DNA of 64,000 nucleotides, from assembly GCA_024508675.1 (NCBI GenBank), contig JANINQ010000021.1, positions 124,001 through 188,000 of the forward strand, read 5' to 3'. The position numbers and the translations under genes were made by a program. Positions 8,204 through 16,715 of the stretch are shown here, one piece after another (position 1 is the stretch's first letter; every line of letters begins with the position of its first letter). Below the pieces are notes generated by a model. The model had not been told where the DNA came from. It saw only the letters and a program-made list of their open reading frames with translations, and ran no database searches. The DNA comes from Afipia sp. GTDB lineage: Bacteria > Pseudomonadota > Alphaproteobacteria > Rhizobiales > Xanthobacteraceae.

Positions 8204-9009
8204 AGGGCGCGCTCCGAGATTGCGCGATAGCGGAATGCGACACTCTCGATCAGCGTCAGGATCGCTTGCACAACAAGAACAAAGAAAACAAGTTGCAAGG
8301 TCCAAGCCAGTGCTCCAGCCATATCAAAGACCTGCTGCTGCTGAAGCAATTGATAGCCGACACCACCCGTCGCACCGACAAGCTCAGCCACGACGACCAC
8401 ACGCGACGCGTTGCCGAGATTAACCTTCCAGGCTGTGAGAATATCCGGAAGAATCGCCGGAATAATCATTGCCGTGAACAGTTTTGTGCGCGACGGACGA
8501 AAACTCATGACCATTTCCGTCAGATCGCGCGACATCGCCTGCAGCGCGCCCAGCACCTGAAATGAAAACGCCGGGAGCGTTGTCATCACCATGATGAAGA
8601 AAATGCGCGACTCGATGCCATGAAACCAGATGATCGCGAACACAACCCACGACAACGCCGGAATCCCCTGAAACAAGGTCAAAGCCGGCGAGAGAAAGTC
8701 ATTGGCCATCCGGGAGCGTGCCATCAGCACAGCCAGCAACGCACCGATCAGAAACGCACCGGCGAGCCCGGCGAGAATGCGCAGCACAGTCGCGAGAACA
8801 TCTACAAACTGCGACCAGTCCGTTACGATGCCAATGAAACGCCAAAAGACATCCACCAGCGACGGAAACAGGAACGGCGGGAAGAACAGCGAGGCGATCT
8901 GCCAGATCGCTGCGATCACGGTGAACGGCACGATATAGGATGCCGCACCGCGAAGTGCCGCTGTGCCCAGCCGTGATGCGCTCGACTCCTGATACTGCGC
9001 AGCCGTCAT
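8200..9009 (-). CDS. ABC transporter permease (SsuC/TauC type)
   Basis: A 269-residue inner-membrane permease with about six hydrophobic segments. The cytoplasmic loop that docks with the ATPase reads FRPSRTKLFTAMIIPAILPDILTAWKVN in place of the common EAA-loop form. It overlaps the genes on both sides by four bases (ATGA), a sign of tight co-translation. Together with the neighbouring binding protein and ATPase it is a complete small-anion or aromatic-acid importer. Confidence 0.92.
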   Translation of the reverse strand: MTAAQYQESSASRLGTAALRGAASYIVPFTVIAAIWQIASLFFPPFLFPSLVDVFWRFIGIVTDWSQFVDVLATVLRILAGLAGAFLIGALLAVLMARSRMANDFLSPALTLFQGIPALSWVVFAIIWFHGIESRIFFIMVMTTLPAFSFQVLGALQAMSRDLTEMVMSFRPSRTKLFTAMIIPAILPDILTAWKVNLGNASRVVVVAELVGATGGVGYQLLQQQQVFDMAGALAWTLQLVFFVLVVQAILTLIESVAFRYRAISERAL

Positions 9010-9980
9010 TTCATCGATCCTTGATAGATCGTTCCAGGAGACGGATCTGAAGGAAGGAAGGCTATCGACCGACCAGCTTCGTACACCGCCTTGATTTCCT
9101 TGCTCACCTCGGCCGCCGACCGGAGATTCATACCGAGGCGATCATTGGCCCGGATCAGTTCAGCGATCGCCTTGCGATCGTCATCCGTTCCCTTGCTCGC
9201 GATCAGCTTGGCGGCCTCGTCGGGATTTGCCGTCACCCATGCAGCCGCCTGCTTGTAAGCCGCGTAGAGCTTCGGAATCAGCTCCTTGTTCTTCTCGGCC
9301 CAGTCAACATGAGCCGCGACACCAAGATACGGAATGTTGGTGCTGCCCGACATTTTCTTCCAGCTCTCCTGGATCTTGAGATCGAGCATCCGGATGCTGG
9401 GCTTCTTGGAATGCAGCGTGGTATAAGCAGGCTCCCACAGCTGAATGGCCGTTGCACGATCCGCAAGCGCGTAGCCAACCAGTCCAGGCGTCGCGGTGTT
9501 GATGACCGAGAGCTTGCTGGTATCCACGCCTACCTGGCGAGCAAACCAATCGAACATCACGTAGTTGGTCGTGCCCTTCGCCGCGGCGAGATCCTTACCT
9601 TCGAGATCCTTGAGCGACTTGATTTCGGGCCGCGAGGTAACGACCGCGCCCCAGTAATCAAACAGATTGAACAGGTACGTGACCTTGACACCCCGGACGT
9701 CAGCAAGGCCCACGGTCAGCAACGCAGCACTGCCGCCAACCTTGAATTCGCCAGAGTTGAACTGTGCCGTGTAAGCGTCAGGCGTCCGCTCCTCAAAATT
9801 GATGGATAAGCCGTTCTTCTCGTCCAGCTTCTGCGCCTTGATCACCGGCGGCAGAAACGCTCCAAGCGACGGCGCGCCAAAAACAACGATCGATACTTTC
9901 GGAAGATCCTGTGCGGCCAGCGGTGACACGGATGCCACAGCAGAAAGCAGCCCCAGAGCAAACATGGCATTCTTCATCAC
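9006..9980 (-). CDS. ABC transporter substrate-binding protein (SsuA/NMT1-like)
   Basis: A 324-residue protein. A signal peptide (residues 1-23, ending LAA-Q) is followed by a type II binding fold of the NMT1/SsuA kind: IKSLKDLEGKDLAAAKGTTNYVMFDWFARQVGVD covers the usual ligand hinge. Members of the family bind sulfonates, nitrate, pyrimidine precursors or aromatic carboxylates such as phthalate. Its place inside the Mo-hydroxylase operon suggests it imports that enzyme's substrate. Confidence 0.9.
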   Translation of the reverse strand: MMKNAMFALGLLSAVASVSPLAAQDLPKVSIVVFGAPSLGAFLPPVIKAQKLDEKNGLSINFEERTPDAYTAQFNSGEFKVGGSAALLTVGLADVRGVKVTYLFNLFDYWGAVVTSRPEIKSLKDLEGKDLAAAKGTTNYVMFDWFARQVGVDTSKLSVINTATPGLVGYALADRATAIQLWEPAYTTLHSKKPSIRMLDLKIQESWKKMSGSTNIPYLGVAAHVDWAEKNKELIPKLYAAYKQAAAWVTANPDEAAKLIASKGTDDDRKAIAELIRANDRLGMNLRSAAEVSKEIKAVYEAGRSIAFLPSDPSPGTIYQGSMK

Positions 9981-9993
9981 AACTTCCTCCTCA

Positions 9994-10818
9994 CTATGTT
10001 ATTGCCGCGCTTACGGCGCGGGACATGATTTTTTTCAATTCGTGCGCAAACGCGTCGGGAGCTTCAACCGCGGAAATGTGTGCCGCATCGAGCGTCACCA
10101 TCTGCGCTCCCTTGATCCCAGTCACAATCTCCTCGCCTCGCGCCGGCGGCGTCGATGGATCGTGTGCACCACAGATCACCTGAACCGGGCAGGAAATATC
10201 AGACAGGCGCGGCCGGAGATCGGCAACCGCCAGAACGTCGCAGCATCCGGCATAACCTTCCGACGGAGTCGCACCGATCATCTCGGCGATTTGCGCAGTG
10301 CGTTCCGGAGCCCGCTCTCGAAACGCCGGGGTGAACCAGCGGTCCAGTGTCGCCTGAACCAGCGAACCCATACCGTTCGTCCGAACCGCCGCAGCCCGAT
10401 CCCGCCACATCGAAGCCGGCGGAAAATTTGCTGCTGTATTCGCCAATACCAGCCCTGCCAGCCGCTCTCCGCGGTTCGCGCCGAGCCACATGCCAGTTAG
10501 GCCGCCAAGCGACAATCCGCAGAAAACCGCTTGCTGGATTTTCAGCGCATCGAGGATCGCGATGACATCGAGCCCCAGCCGCTCGATATTGTAAGGACCT
10601 GTCGGCACGTCAGACTTGCCATGGCCACGGGTATCGTAACGGACGAGACTCAGCTGACCGGACAGGCGATCGGAGATCTCGTCCCACATCCCCAAGCTAG
10701 CGCCGATCGAGTTGCTCAGCACAACGACCGGCTTGCCGAACGACGCAGGCACGTCAACGGCAAGGCGGACACCGGGTTCGACCTCGATATGCTCGATGCG
10801 GCTTACCACTGTGGTCAT
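9994..10818 (-). CDS. Alpha/beta hydrolase, 3-oxoadipate enol-lactonase (PcaD)-like
   Basis: A 274-residue alpha/beta hydrolase. The opening PVVVLSNSIGASLGMWD is very typical of 3-oxoadipate enol-lactonases, the nucleophile elbow is GLSLGG (Ser near residue 102), and a C-terminal His lies in LDAAHISAVEAP. PcaD opens an enol-lactone in the beta-ketoadipate pathway, but no other pca gene is present. In this operon it could hydrolyse a lactone or amide formed after ring hydroxylation. N-formylmaleamate deformylases (NicD/PicE) are a related fold and remain an alternative. Confidence 0.85.
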   Translation of the reverse strand: MTTVVSRIEHIEVEPGVRLAVDVPASFGKPVVVLSNSIGASLGMWDEISDRLSGQLSLVRYDTRGHGKSDVPTGPYNIERLGLDVIAILDALKIQQAVFCGLSLGGLTGMWLGANRGERLAGLVLANTAANFPPASMWRDRAAAVRTNGMGSLVQATLDRWFTPAFRERAPERTAQIAEMIGATPSEGYAGCCDVLAVADLRPRLSDISCPVQVICGAHDPSTPPARGEEIVTGIKGAQMVTLDAAHISAVEAPDAFAHELKKIMSRAVSAAIT

Positions 10819-10820
10819 AG

Positions 10821-11282
10821 CTACCCCGCCGCCTTGTTTGCAGTTTCGAATTCCTTGCGGAGCGCGACGAAGAAGCGGCCGATCAGATGTTTTGAAACGC
10901 TGGACAAGATCCGCTGGCCAACGCCGGCCACGAGACCGCCGATCTCGCCACTGCCCTTGTAAATCAGCTTTGCGCCGTCCCCATCCGGCTCGATGTCGAA
11001 CCGGGCCGTTCCCGAGCCATGGCCAATGGAGCCGCTGCCCGACACCTGAATGTTGCAGGACCTCGGCTCATCCTTGTCCGACAGACTGACGGCACCCTCG
11101 AACGTGCCGCCCACGGCGGCCACGCGAAGCTGCATTTCGACCTTGTAAGCGTCTGGCGATGTTTCCGTCATGCTTTTGCAACCCGGAATGCAACGGGTCA
11201 GAACAGCCGGGTCATTCAAAGCGACCCAAAGCGCGTTTACAGACGTCGGAATCGTTTCGCTGCCAGCAATATCGAGTTTCAT
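10821..11282 (-). CDS. CoxG/SRPBCC family protein
   Basis: A 153-residue protein matching the carbon monoxide dehydrogenase subunit G family. It begins MKLDIAGSETIPTS, continues VWVALNDPAVLTRCIPGCKSM-like sequence, and ends with a hydrophobic glycine-rich stretch (GSGEIGGLVAGVGQRI). CoxG-type START-fold proteins recruit or assemble molybdenum hydroxylases at the membrane. The ATG at 11282 follows the GGAGGGCGCC ribosome site. It lies between the amidohydrolase and the enol-lactonase-like gene, and the upstream gene order supports a role with the Mo-hydroxylase. Confidence 0.87.
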   Translation of the reverse strand: MKLDIAGSETIPTSVNALWVALNDPAVLTRCIPGCKSMTETSPDAYKVEMQLRVAAVGGTFEGAVSLSDKDEPRSCNIQVSGSGSIGHGSGTARFDIEPDGDGAKLIYKGSGEIGGLVAGVGQRILSSVSKHLIGRFFVALRKEFETANKAAG

Positions 11283-11292
11283 GGCGCCCTCC

Positions 11293-12270
11293 TCAGAGAC
11301 CGAACAGCCGCTGGGCGAGGCCACCATTGATCGAAGTGCGCTCCGCTGCCGAGAACGAGGTATCCTGAACGATGTTGAGCGGCGCCAGGTCACCGATCGG
11401 GAACGGCATATCTGATCCCATCATGATGCGATCGGCGCCGACGACATCGGCGAGATAACGCAGCGCGCGGGTATCCTGAACGATGGTGTCGTAATACATC
11501 GCAGCCAAAGCGGCATCGGGATCACCGAGCTTGTCCTTGTCGAGAGAGTAATTCCGACGCAGGCGACCGATAACGTACGGTAGCGCGGCGCCGCCGATTC
11601 CTGCCACGACCTTCATGTTCGAATAGCGTGTGACGTGACCTGCATAGATGAGGCGCGACATAGCAATCAGCGTATCGGTAATGCGGCCAACGGCATTCGC
11701 CATGCCATAATCATGCACGCGGTCATCGCCGCTCTCGAACACTGGGTGAATGAAGATGATCGAGCCAAGCTCATTCGCTGCTTCCCAGAATGGCGCCAGC
11801 GTCGGATCGTCGAGAACACCGCCTTTGCCTTTCGGCTGGGTTCCGATCATCGCGCCCTTGAAACCAGCCTTGTGGGCATCGCGCAGAACCTGCGCAGCGC
11901 GCGCGCCATCCTGCAGCGGCACGGTCGCCAATGAGACAAAGCGTGGCTGCTCTTTGGCGGCCTGCGCCAGATGTCCATTGATCAGGCGCGACCACTCTTC
12001 GCCTTCCGCCGCCGGGATTTCGTAGGCAAACATGTCAAGCCAGCCGCCCACGACCTGACGTTCGATTTTCTGCGTATCCATCCACTGCAAGCGCGCAGCG
12101 ATATCGCTCAGCGGTTTCGACACCGGACGGGTCGGCTTGTTGCCAGCGAAAGAGAAGCCAAGGCTGCCGCCATCCTCAATCACGCGGACGGATGGGAACT
12201 TCGCCTTATCGGCCCGGATTGCGTCGAGCAGGCTCGGAGGCACCAGATGAGCATGGCAATCAATGATCAC
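11293..12270 (-). CDS. Amidohydrolase family 2 (ACMSD-like decarboxylase/hydrolase)
   Basis: A 325-residue metal-dependent TIM-barrel protein. A GTG start at 12270 is chosen: it directly precedes IIDCHAHLVPP, the HxH metal motif always near the N-terminus, and has an AGAAAGGA ribosome site; the longer open frame upstream is not family-like. Later metal or catalytic positions are in IIFIHPVFESG and MGSDMPFP. Relatives include ACMSD, gamma-resorcylate decarboxylase, 5-carboxyvanillate decarboxylase and dihydroxypicolinate decarboxylase. Decarboxylation of a hydroxylated aromatic acid made by the upstream Mo-hydroxylase is a reasonable inference. Confidence 0.88.
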   Translation of the reverse strand: MIIDCHAHLVPPSLLDAIRADKAKFPSVRVIEDGGSLGFSFAGNKPTRPVSKPLSDIAARLQWMDTQKIERQVVGGWLDMFAYEIPAAEGEEWSRLINGHLAQAAKEQPRFVSLATVPLQDGARAAQVLRDAHKAGFKGAMIGTQPKGKGGVLDDPTLAPFWEAANELGSIIFIHPVFESGDDRVHDYGMANAVGRITDTLIAMSRLIYAGHVTRYSNMKVVAGIGGAALPYVIGRLRRNYSLDKDKLGDPDAALAAMYYDTIVQDTRALRYLADVVGADRIMMGSDMPFPIGDLAPLNIVQDTSFSAAERTSINGGLAQRLFGL

Positions 12271-12274
12271 GTTT

Positions 12275-14674
12275 TTATCCTTTCTTGGTCGCTTCCGCCG
12301 CAGCGATCGCGTCACTGATGGCAGCAATACGAATGGGAAGCCTGGAGAACGAAATGCCGAGCGGTGAGACTGCATCGTTGATGGCGCCGGAGATCGCAGC
12401 GGGCGAGCCGAGATAACCGCTCTCCCCAGAGCCCTTCTGACCGAACACTGTGAATGGCGACGGTGTGCAATGATGCACGATCTCGACATTCGGCATTTCG
12501 TGCGAAGACGGCAGCAGATAGTCCATGAAGGACTGTGTCAGCATCTGGCCTTCGTCGTCATAGACGAATTCCTCGAGCAACGTGGCGCCGAGGCCATGGG
12601 CGATGCCGCCGAGCGTCATACCCTTGACAATGTGAGGATTGATCACCGTGCCACAGTCATGGCCGATAACATAACGCCGGATCTGCGGCTTCGCGATCTC
12701 AGGATCGAACGCCACAAGAACGAGATGGAACTCGAACGAATGGCAAGGATACATCTGCACGCGGCCGTTTTCCGGCAGCTTGGTGCCGGTCGGCACCTGC
12801 ATGACATGCGTCGTCTCGAGACCCGGCTCCATCCCTTCCGGCAGCGCGTGGAACTGGCGATGACCGATGTTAACCAGATCAATCCATGAAAGCGTCTTGT
12901 TCGCCTTCGGATCGGTCACACTGCCTTGCGCATAAACCGCCTCACTCTCGGCAATTCCAAACTGATGCGCTGCGATCTTGGTCAGCTTGGCCTTGAGTTT
13001 CTGTGCCGCATGATAGCATGCGCCGCCCATCATAATGGCCATGCGGCTGCCGACCGGCGTATTGGACGGAAGACTGGCCAGCGAATCCGGCCGCACAATG
13101 CGGATATTGTCCGGATCGATTTCCAGCACTTCGCCAACGACCGTGGCCGCAAGGGTCTCGTGCCCCTGCCCGGATGATGTGGTGTGAATAGTAACCGTCA
13201 CAAAGCCAACACCATCCACATTGATGCGGCAGGAATCCATCCACGTCGTGGTGGTGTTCTTCTCGTTGAGTAGCGGCTCAAATGACGAATTGCCGCCGCT
13301 CGGCTCAAGGCATGCCGCGACGCCGATACCGGCCATCATGCCCTTCGCGCGCAGGTCGTCACGCTCCTTTATCAACGCGTCGTAATTCGCGCTGGTCAGC
13401 ACCTTCTCGACGACGGTGTGATAGTCGCCGCTGTCGTAATGCGTTCCGCTCGGGATCAGATAAGGGAATTCATCACTGCGGATGAAATTGCGCCGGCGCA
13501 CTTCGATGGGATCCAGCCCCACCGCCGCCGCCACCTTGTCGATCGCCGTCTCGATTGCGTAATTCGTCGGCGCCTGACCGAAGCCACGAACAGCTTCCTG
13601 CGCGGCCTTGTTCGACATGGTCGCCATGGCGCGATACTGGACGCTTTCGATCTTGTAAGGACCAACGATCGCACCGATCGGCTTGCCGAGCTGAAACGGC
13701 GAACGTCCCGCATATGCGCCGACGTTGTCGAGCGCCCGCATCTTCATCGACTTGACGATGCCGTCGTCATTGAACGCGATATCTACATCGAACAGGCGCT
13801 CTGGGCCGTGCGCGTCGCCCGCACGCATGTTCTCAAGGCGATCCTCGATCAGCCGCACCGGCCGCCCAAGAATTCGGGAGAGATGAGACACCAGAACGGT
13901 GTGCTTGATGCCGCGCTTGACGCCATAGCTGCCGCCGACGTCGACGTCGTGATGCACACGCACGTTGTTGGTCGGAATCCGCAAGGCACGGGAAATCTGG
14001 TCGGGATATTTCGGCATCTGGATGGACGCCCAGACGTCGAGCATATCCCGCCACGGATCCCATTTCGCGACAACGCCGAAGGTTTCAATCGGCACAGTGG
14101 AATTGCGGCCCCACTTCACCCGGAATGAAAGATGCCGCGGGCTTTCAGCGAAATGCTTGTCGACCTCGCCCCAGACAAATGTCTTGTCCAGGAGCACGTT
14201 GGTGCCGTGCTCGGGATGCACATTAGCACTGGCATCCGTAATCGCTTCCTCGGCATCGATCACGTATGGTAGCGGCTCGTATTCGACACGAACCTTTTCA
14301 ATAGCGTCCTCGGCCTGCGCGCGGGTCTCGGCCACAACAGCCACCACCCACTCACCCGCGTAGCGCACCTGACCGACCGCGAGCGGATAACGCCGAACTT
14401 TCGGTGTATCGAGACCATTCATCAACGGATCAACGGCCTTGACCAATTCCTCGCCGGTCAGCGCATAGACGACGCCGGGCATCTTCAGCGCTTCGGTCGC
14501 ATCGATCGACACGATGCGCGCCGCCGGATATTGCGATGGCACGATTGCGACATGTAGCATTTCGTCGAGAACGATATCGGCGACGTAGCGGCCGCCACCA
14601 ACAACGAAGCGCCGATCTTCGCGAACTCTCCGATTCGACGAAACGAATTTCAGCTTTATCGGGTGCTCGCTCAT
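12275..14674 (-). CDS. Molybdenum hydroxylase large subunit (xanthine dehydrogenase family)
   Basis: A full-length 799-residue catalytic subunit that binds the molybdopterin cofactor and hydroxylates a ring carbon with water. The visible cofactor motifs are VGGSYGVK (residues 247-253), RGFGQAP (363-369), SSGQGHE (500-506) and GQKGSGESG (745-753) with the catalytic Glu at 751. The active-site loop is not the AYRCSFR of true CO dehydrogenases, so a heteroaromatic or aldehyde substrate is more likely than CO. It overlaps the iron-sulfur subunit gene by four bases. Confidence 0.9.
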   Translation of the reverse strand: MSEHPIKLKFVSSNRRVREDRRFVVGGGRYVADIVLDEMLHVAIVPSQYPAARIVSIDATEALKMPGVVYALTGEELVKAVDPLMNGLDTPKVRRYPLAVGQVRYAGEWVVAVVAETRAQAEDAIEKVRVEYEPLPYVIDAEEAITDASANVHPEHGTNVLLDKTFVWGEVDKHFAESPRHLSFRVKWGRNSTVPIETFGVVAKWDPWRDMLDVWASIQMPKYPDQISRALRIPTNNVRVHHDVDVGGSYGVKRGIKHTVLVSHLSRILGRPVRLIEDRLENMRAGDAHGPERLFDVDIAFNDDGIVKSMKMRALDNVGAYAGRSPFQLGKPIGAIVGPYKIESVQYRAMATMSNKAAQEAVRGFGQAPTNYAIETAIDKVAAAVGLDPIEVRRRNFIRSDEFPYLIPSGTHYDSGDYHTVVEKVLTSANYDALIKERDDLRAKGMMAGIGVAACLEPSGGNSSFEPLLNEKNTTTTWMDSCRINVDGVGFVTVTIHTTSSGQGHETLAATVVGEVLEIDPDNIRIVRPDSLASLPSNTPVGSRMAIMMGGACYHAAQKLKAKLTKIAAHQFGIAESEAVYAQGSVTDPKANKTLSWIDLVNIGHRQFHALPEGMEPGLETTHVMQVPTGTKLPENGRVQMYPCHSFEFHLVLVAFDPEIAKPQIRRYVIGHDCGTVINPHIVKGMTLGGIAHGLGATLLEEFVYDDEGQMLTQSFMDYLLPSSHEMPNVEIVHHCTPSPFTVFGQKGSGESGYLGSPAAISGAINDAVSPLGISFSRLPIRIAAISDAIAAAEATKKG

Positions 14675-15216
14675 CGGCGGCCTCCCTGAGCCGTAACAGG
14701 CTTGACCGCCTGATCGATCCGGCTTGTCTCCGTCGAACGGGGGCTGTTGGCCTTGTGCAAGCGCTCGGCTGCCAGTTCGATGGCTTCGATGATCTGGCCG
14801 TAACCGGTGCAGCGGCAGATATTTCCCGAGATGGCGTCAACGATTTCTTCGCGCGTCGGCTCAGTCGTGCGGTCGAGAAGCGAATGAGCTGAGAGGATCA
14901 TACCCGGCGTGCAATAACCGCACTGCATGCCGTGGGTTTCGCAGAATGCATCCTGAAGGACGCTTAACTCGCCCGGAGCCGGAGCAAGCCCCTCGATCGT
15001 TGTGATCTCGTAACCATCCGCCTGTGCCGTGAACATCAGGCAAGAGCGCACGGGGGCGCCATCGAGAAGGATCGTACAGGCACCGCAAACGCCGTGTTCG
15101 CAGCCGGTGTGGCTGCCAACAAGCCCAACATCCTCGCGAAGCGTGTCCAGCAGCGTTTTCCGCGCCTCGACATCCACTTCCCGGACACGACCATTGACTG
15201 TAAGAGAAACCTTCAT
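14671..15216 (-). CDS. Molybdenum hydroxylase [2Fe-2S] subunit
   Basis: A 181-residue electron-transfer subunit. The first cluster is ligated by Cys39, 44, 47 and 59 in GCEHGVCGACTILLDG, and the second by Cys99, 102, 134 and 136 in CGYCTPGM and NICRCTG, the standard xanthine-oxidase arrangement. A polar tail of about 25 residues after residue 155 is longer than usual. It passes electrons from the Mo site to the FAD subunit, whose gene overlaps by four bases. Confidence 0.93.
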   Translation of the reverse strand: MKVSLTVNGRVREVDVEARKTLLDTLREDVGLVGSHTGCEHGVCGACTILLDGAPVRSCLMFTAQADGYEITTIEGLAPAPGELSVLQDAFCETHGMQCGYCTPGMILSAHSLLDRTTEPTREEIVDAISGNICRCTGYGQIIEAIELAAERLHKANSPRSTETSRIDQAVKPVTAQGGRR

Positions 15217-16109
15217 TGCGCTCCTCCGTGAGCCGCCTGATCGTTACCGATCTGCGCGTCCTTTATCGCATCCTCAAGCGCCCGCACTCCAAGCGTTACG
15301 GCGACACGCATGCGGTATTCCGCGGACGCATGCAGATCGCTGGTCGGCTCAAGCACCTGTGTGGCCTCACGCACCACGTCCACAATCGAGGCCTTGTCGA
15401 ACGATCCGCTCATCAGCCCCGACACATCGAGACGCATGGCCCGGTCCCCGACACCGCCGATGCCAAGCGTTGCCTCAACGCACTGGCCGCTGTCGTCCAT
15501 CGCCACCTGCGCAGCAGCTGCAACGAATGCGAAGTCAGACTGCCGCGCGCTGACCTCATGAAAACCTGTACCCAGCCGCGCGTGACGCCAAATCGGAAAA
15601 TGTACTGCAGTCACGCAATCGCCCGGCATTACCGCAGTCAGCATCGGGCCGATAAAAAAGTCATCGGCAGGGATGGTGGAAACGCCATCCGGATTGGTGA
15701 TTTCGATGTTCGCCTGCAGAGTTACCGCAACCAGCGGAATTTCAGCTGACGGATCTGCATGAGCCACCGAACCGCCGACAGTTCCGCGATTGCGTGTCGG
15801 CGGATGACCGACCCACGGCAATGCTTTCGCAAGCAGCGGCAGCGCATGGCGCGCAACAGAACTGCGCTCGACCTGAACCTGGCGCGTGGTCGCGCCGATC
15901 GCGAGAACATCGCCATCGATACGAATACCGTTCAGTTCCGGCAGGCGGTAGATATCGACTAATCTGGCTGGCCGCGCGAGACGCATCGCCAGCATGGGGA
16001 TCAGGGTCTGACCACCCGAGATAACCCGAGCATCCTCGTCCGAAGCGAGCAATTCGCAAGCTTCGGCAATCGATCCCGGCCTGACATATTCAAAGGGAGC
16101 TGGCTTCAT
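15213..16109 (-). CDS. Molybdenum hydroxylase FAD-binding subunit
   Basis: A 298-residue flavoprotein subunit. FAD-binding motifs are ISGGQTLIPMLAMRLARP (near 31-48) and RGTVGGSVAHADPSAEIP (near 109-126); the C-terminal CO dehydrogenase-flavoprotein domain follows. It accepts electrons from the iron-sulfur subunit and passes them to an acceptor such as quinone or a cytochrome. It is the first of the three subunit genes, 53 bases after the NIPSNAP gene. Confidence 0.92.
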   Translation of the reverse strand: MKPAPFEYVRPGSIAEACELLASDEDARVISGGQTLIPMLAMRLARPARLVDIYRLPELNGIRIDGDVLAIGATTRQVQVERSSVARHALPLLAKALPWVGHPPTRNRGTVGGSVAHADPSAEIPLVAVTLQANIEITNPDGVSTIPADDFFIGPMLTAVMPGDCVTAVHFPIWRHARLGTGFHEVSARQSDFAFVAAAAQVAMDDSGQCVEATLGIGGVGDRAMRLDVSGLMSGSFDKASIVDVVREATQVLEPTSDLHASAEYRMRVAVTLGVRALEDAIKDAQIGNDQAAHGGAQ

Positions 16110-16162
16110 CGGCTTTCTTTCACGCTTGATGCCGCGCTCACGGCATCACAATGCGAGAGTAA

Positions 16163-16498
16163 CTATCCCAGCAAGAGACCGGTGACCGCTGGCGACAACA
16201 CAGAGACCGTCTGGTTTTTGAGCAACGGGCCATCCACTTCGGACGCGGCCTTGATCTCGCGCCACTCGGCGTCGGCGCCGAATGCCGCCCATCCCTTGGT
16301 GCGGTCCTCTTCGGATTTGAAACGCGTCAGATAAGTCAGACGGCCATCTTCCGCCGGAGCCTCGAACACACCAACCAGTTCAATGCCATGCCGCGGAAGA
16401 CGGGGCACCACATGCTCCTTGAAGCGCGCCCTCATGGCCTGCGCCTTACCTTCGACAGCCTCGTACACGCGAATTTCGTAAATCAACGCCCTCTCCAT
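16163..16498 (-). CDS. NIPSNAP family protein
   Basis: A 111-residue protein with the ferredoxin-like dimeric barrel pattern of NIPSNAP: IYEIRVYEAVEGKAQAMRARF at the start and FEAPAEDGRLTYLTRFKSEEDR in the middle. Bacterial NIPSNAP genes often sit in aromatic catabolic operons, but no reaction is established for most. It is the promoter-proximal gene of the Mo-hydroxylase operon, divergent from the MocR regulator. Confidence 0.82.
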   Translation of the reverse strand: MERALIYEIRVYEAVEGKAQAMRARFKEHVVPRLPRHGIELVGVFEAPAEDGRLTYLTRFKSEEDRTKGWAAFGADAEWREIKAASEVDGPLLKNQTVSVLSPAVTGLLLG

Positions 16499-16669
16499 CA
16501 GCTTGCGCGCTCGGAGCGGATAAAATCAAACGAGAGAGCAATGTCAAACTTATTCTAGTCCAATTATCAGATTAAAAGTTATTTGCACTGCAGCAACAAA
16601 CTTTTCATTGGAGTTTTGCTATTGCGGCTTGCAAAAACGGCCTTACGATTGACTGCTATTGAAACAATT

Positions 16670-16689
16670 ATCGAATTGTACTATTCGAT
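16670..16689. promoter_or_regulatory. Candidate operator dyad between MocR gene and Mo-hydroxylase operon
   Basis: ATCGAAT-N6-ATTCGAT, perfect seven-base arms centred about 36 bases upstream of the preferred MocR start and 180 bases upstream of the NIPSNAP start. The block CAATTATC occurs both at its left edge (16665) and at 16561, a direct-repeat arrangement of the kind MocR proteins use. Confidence 0.45.
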
Positions 16690-16715
16690 GTTGCTGCTTT
16701 TCAGGATGTATCACC

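Noticed and set aside
12275-16109. Assignment as aerobic CO dehydrogenase (coxMSL)
   Set aside because: Subunit order and CoxG fit, but the large subunit lacks the AYRCSFR loop that defines CO oxidisers.
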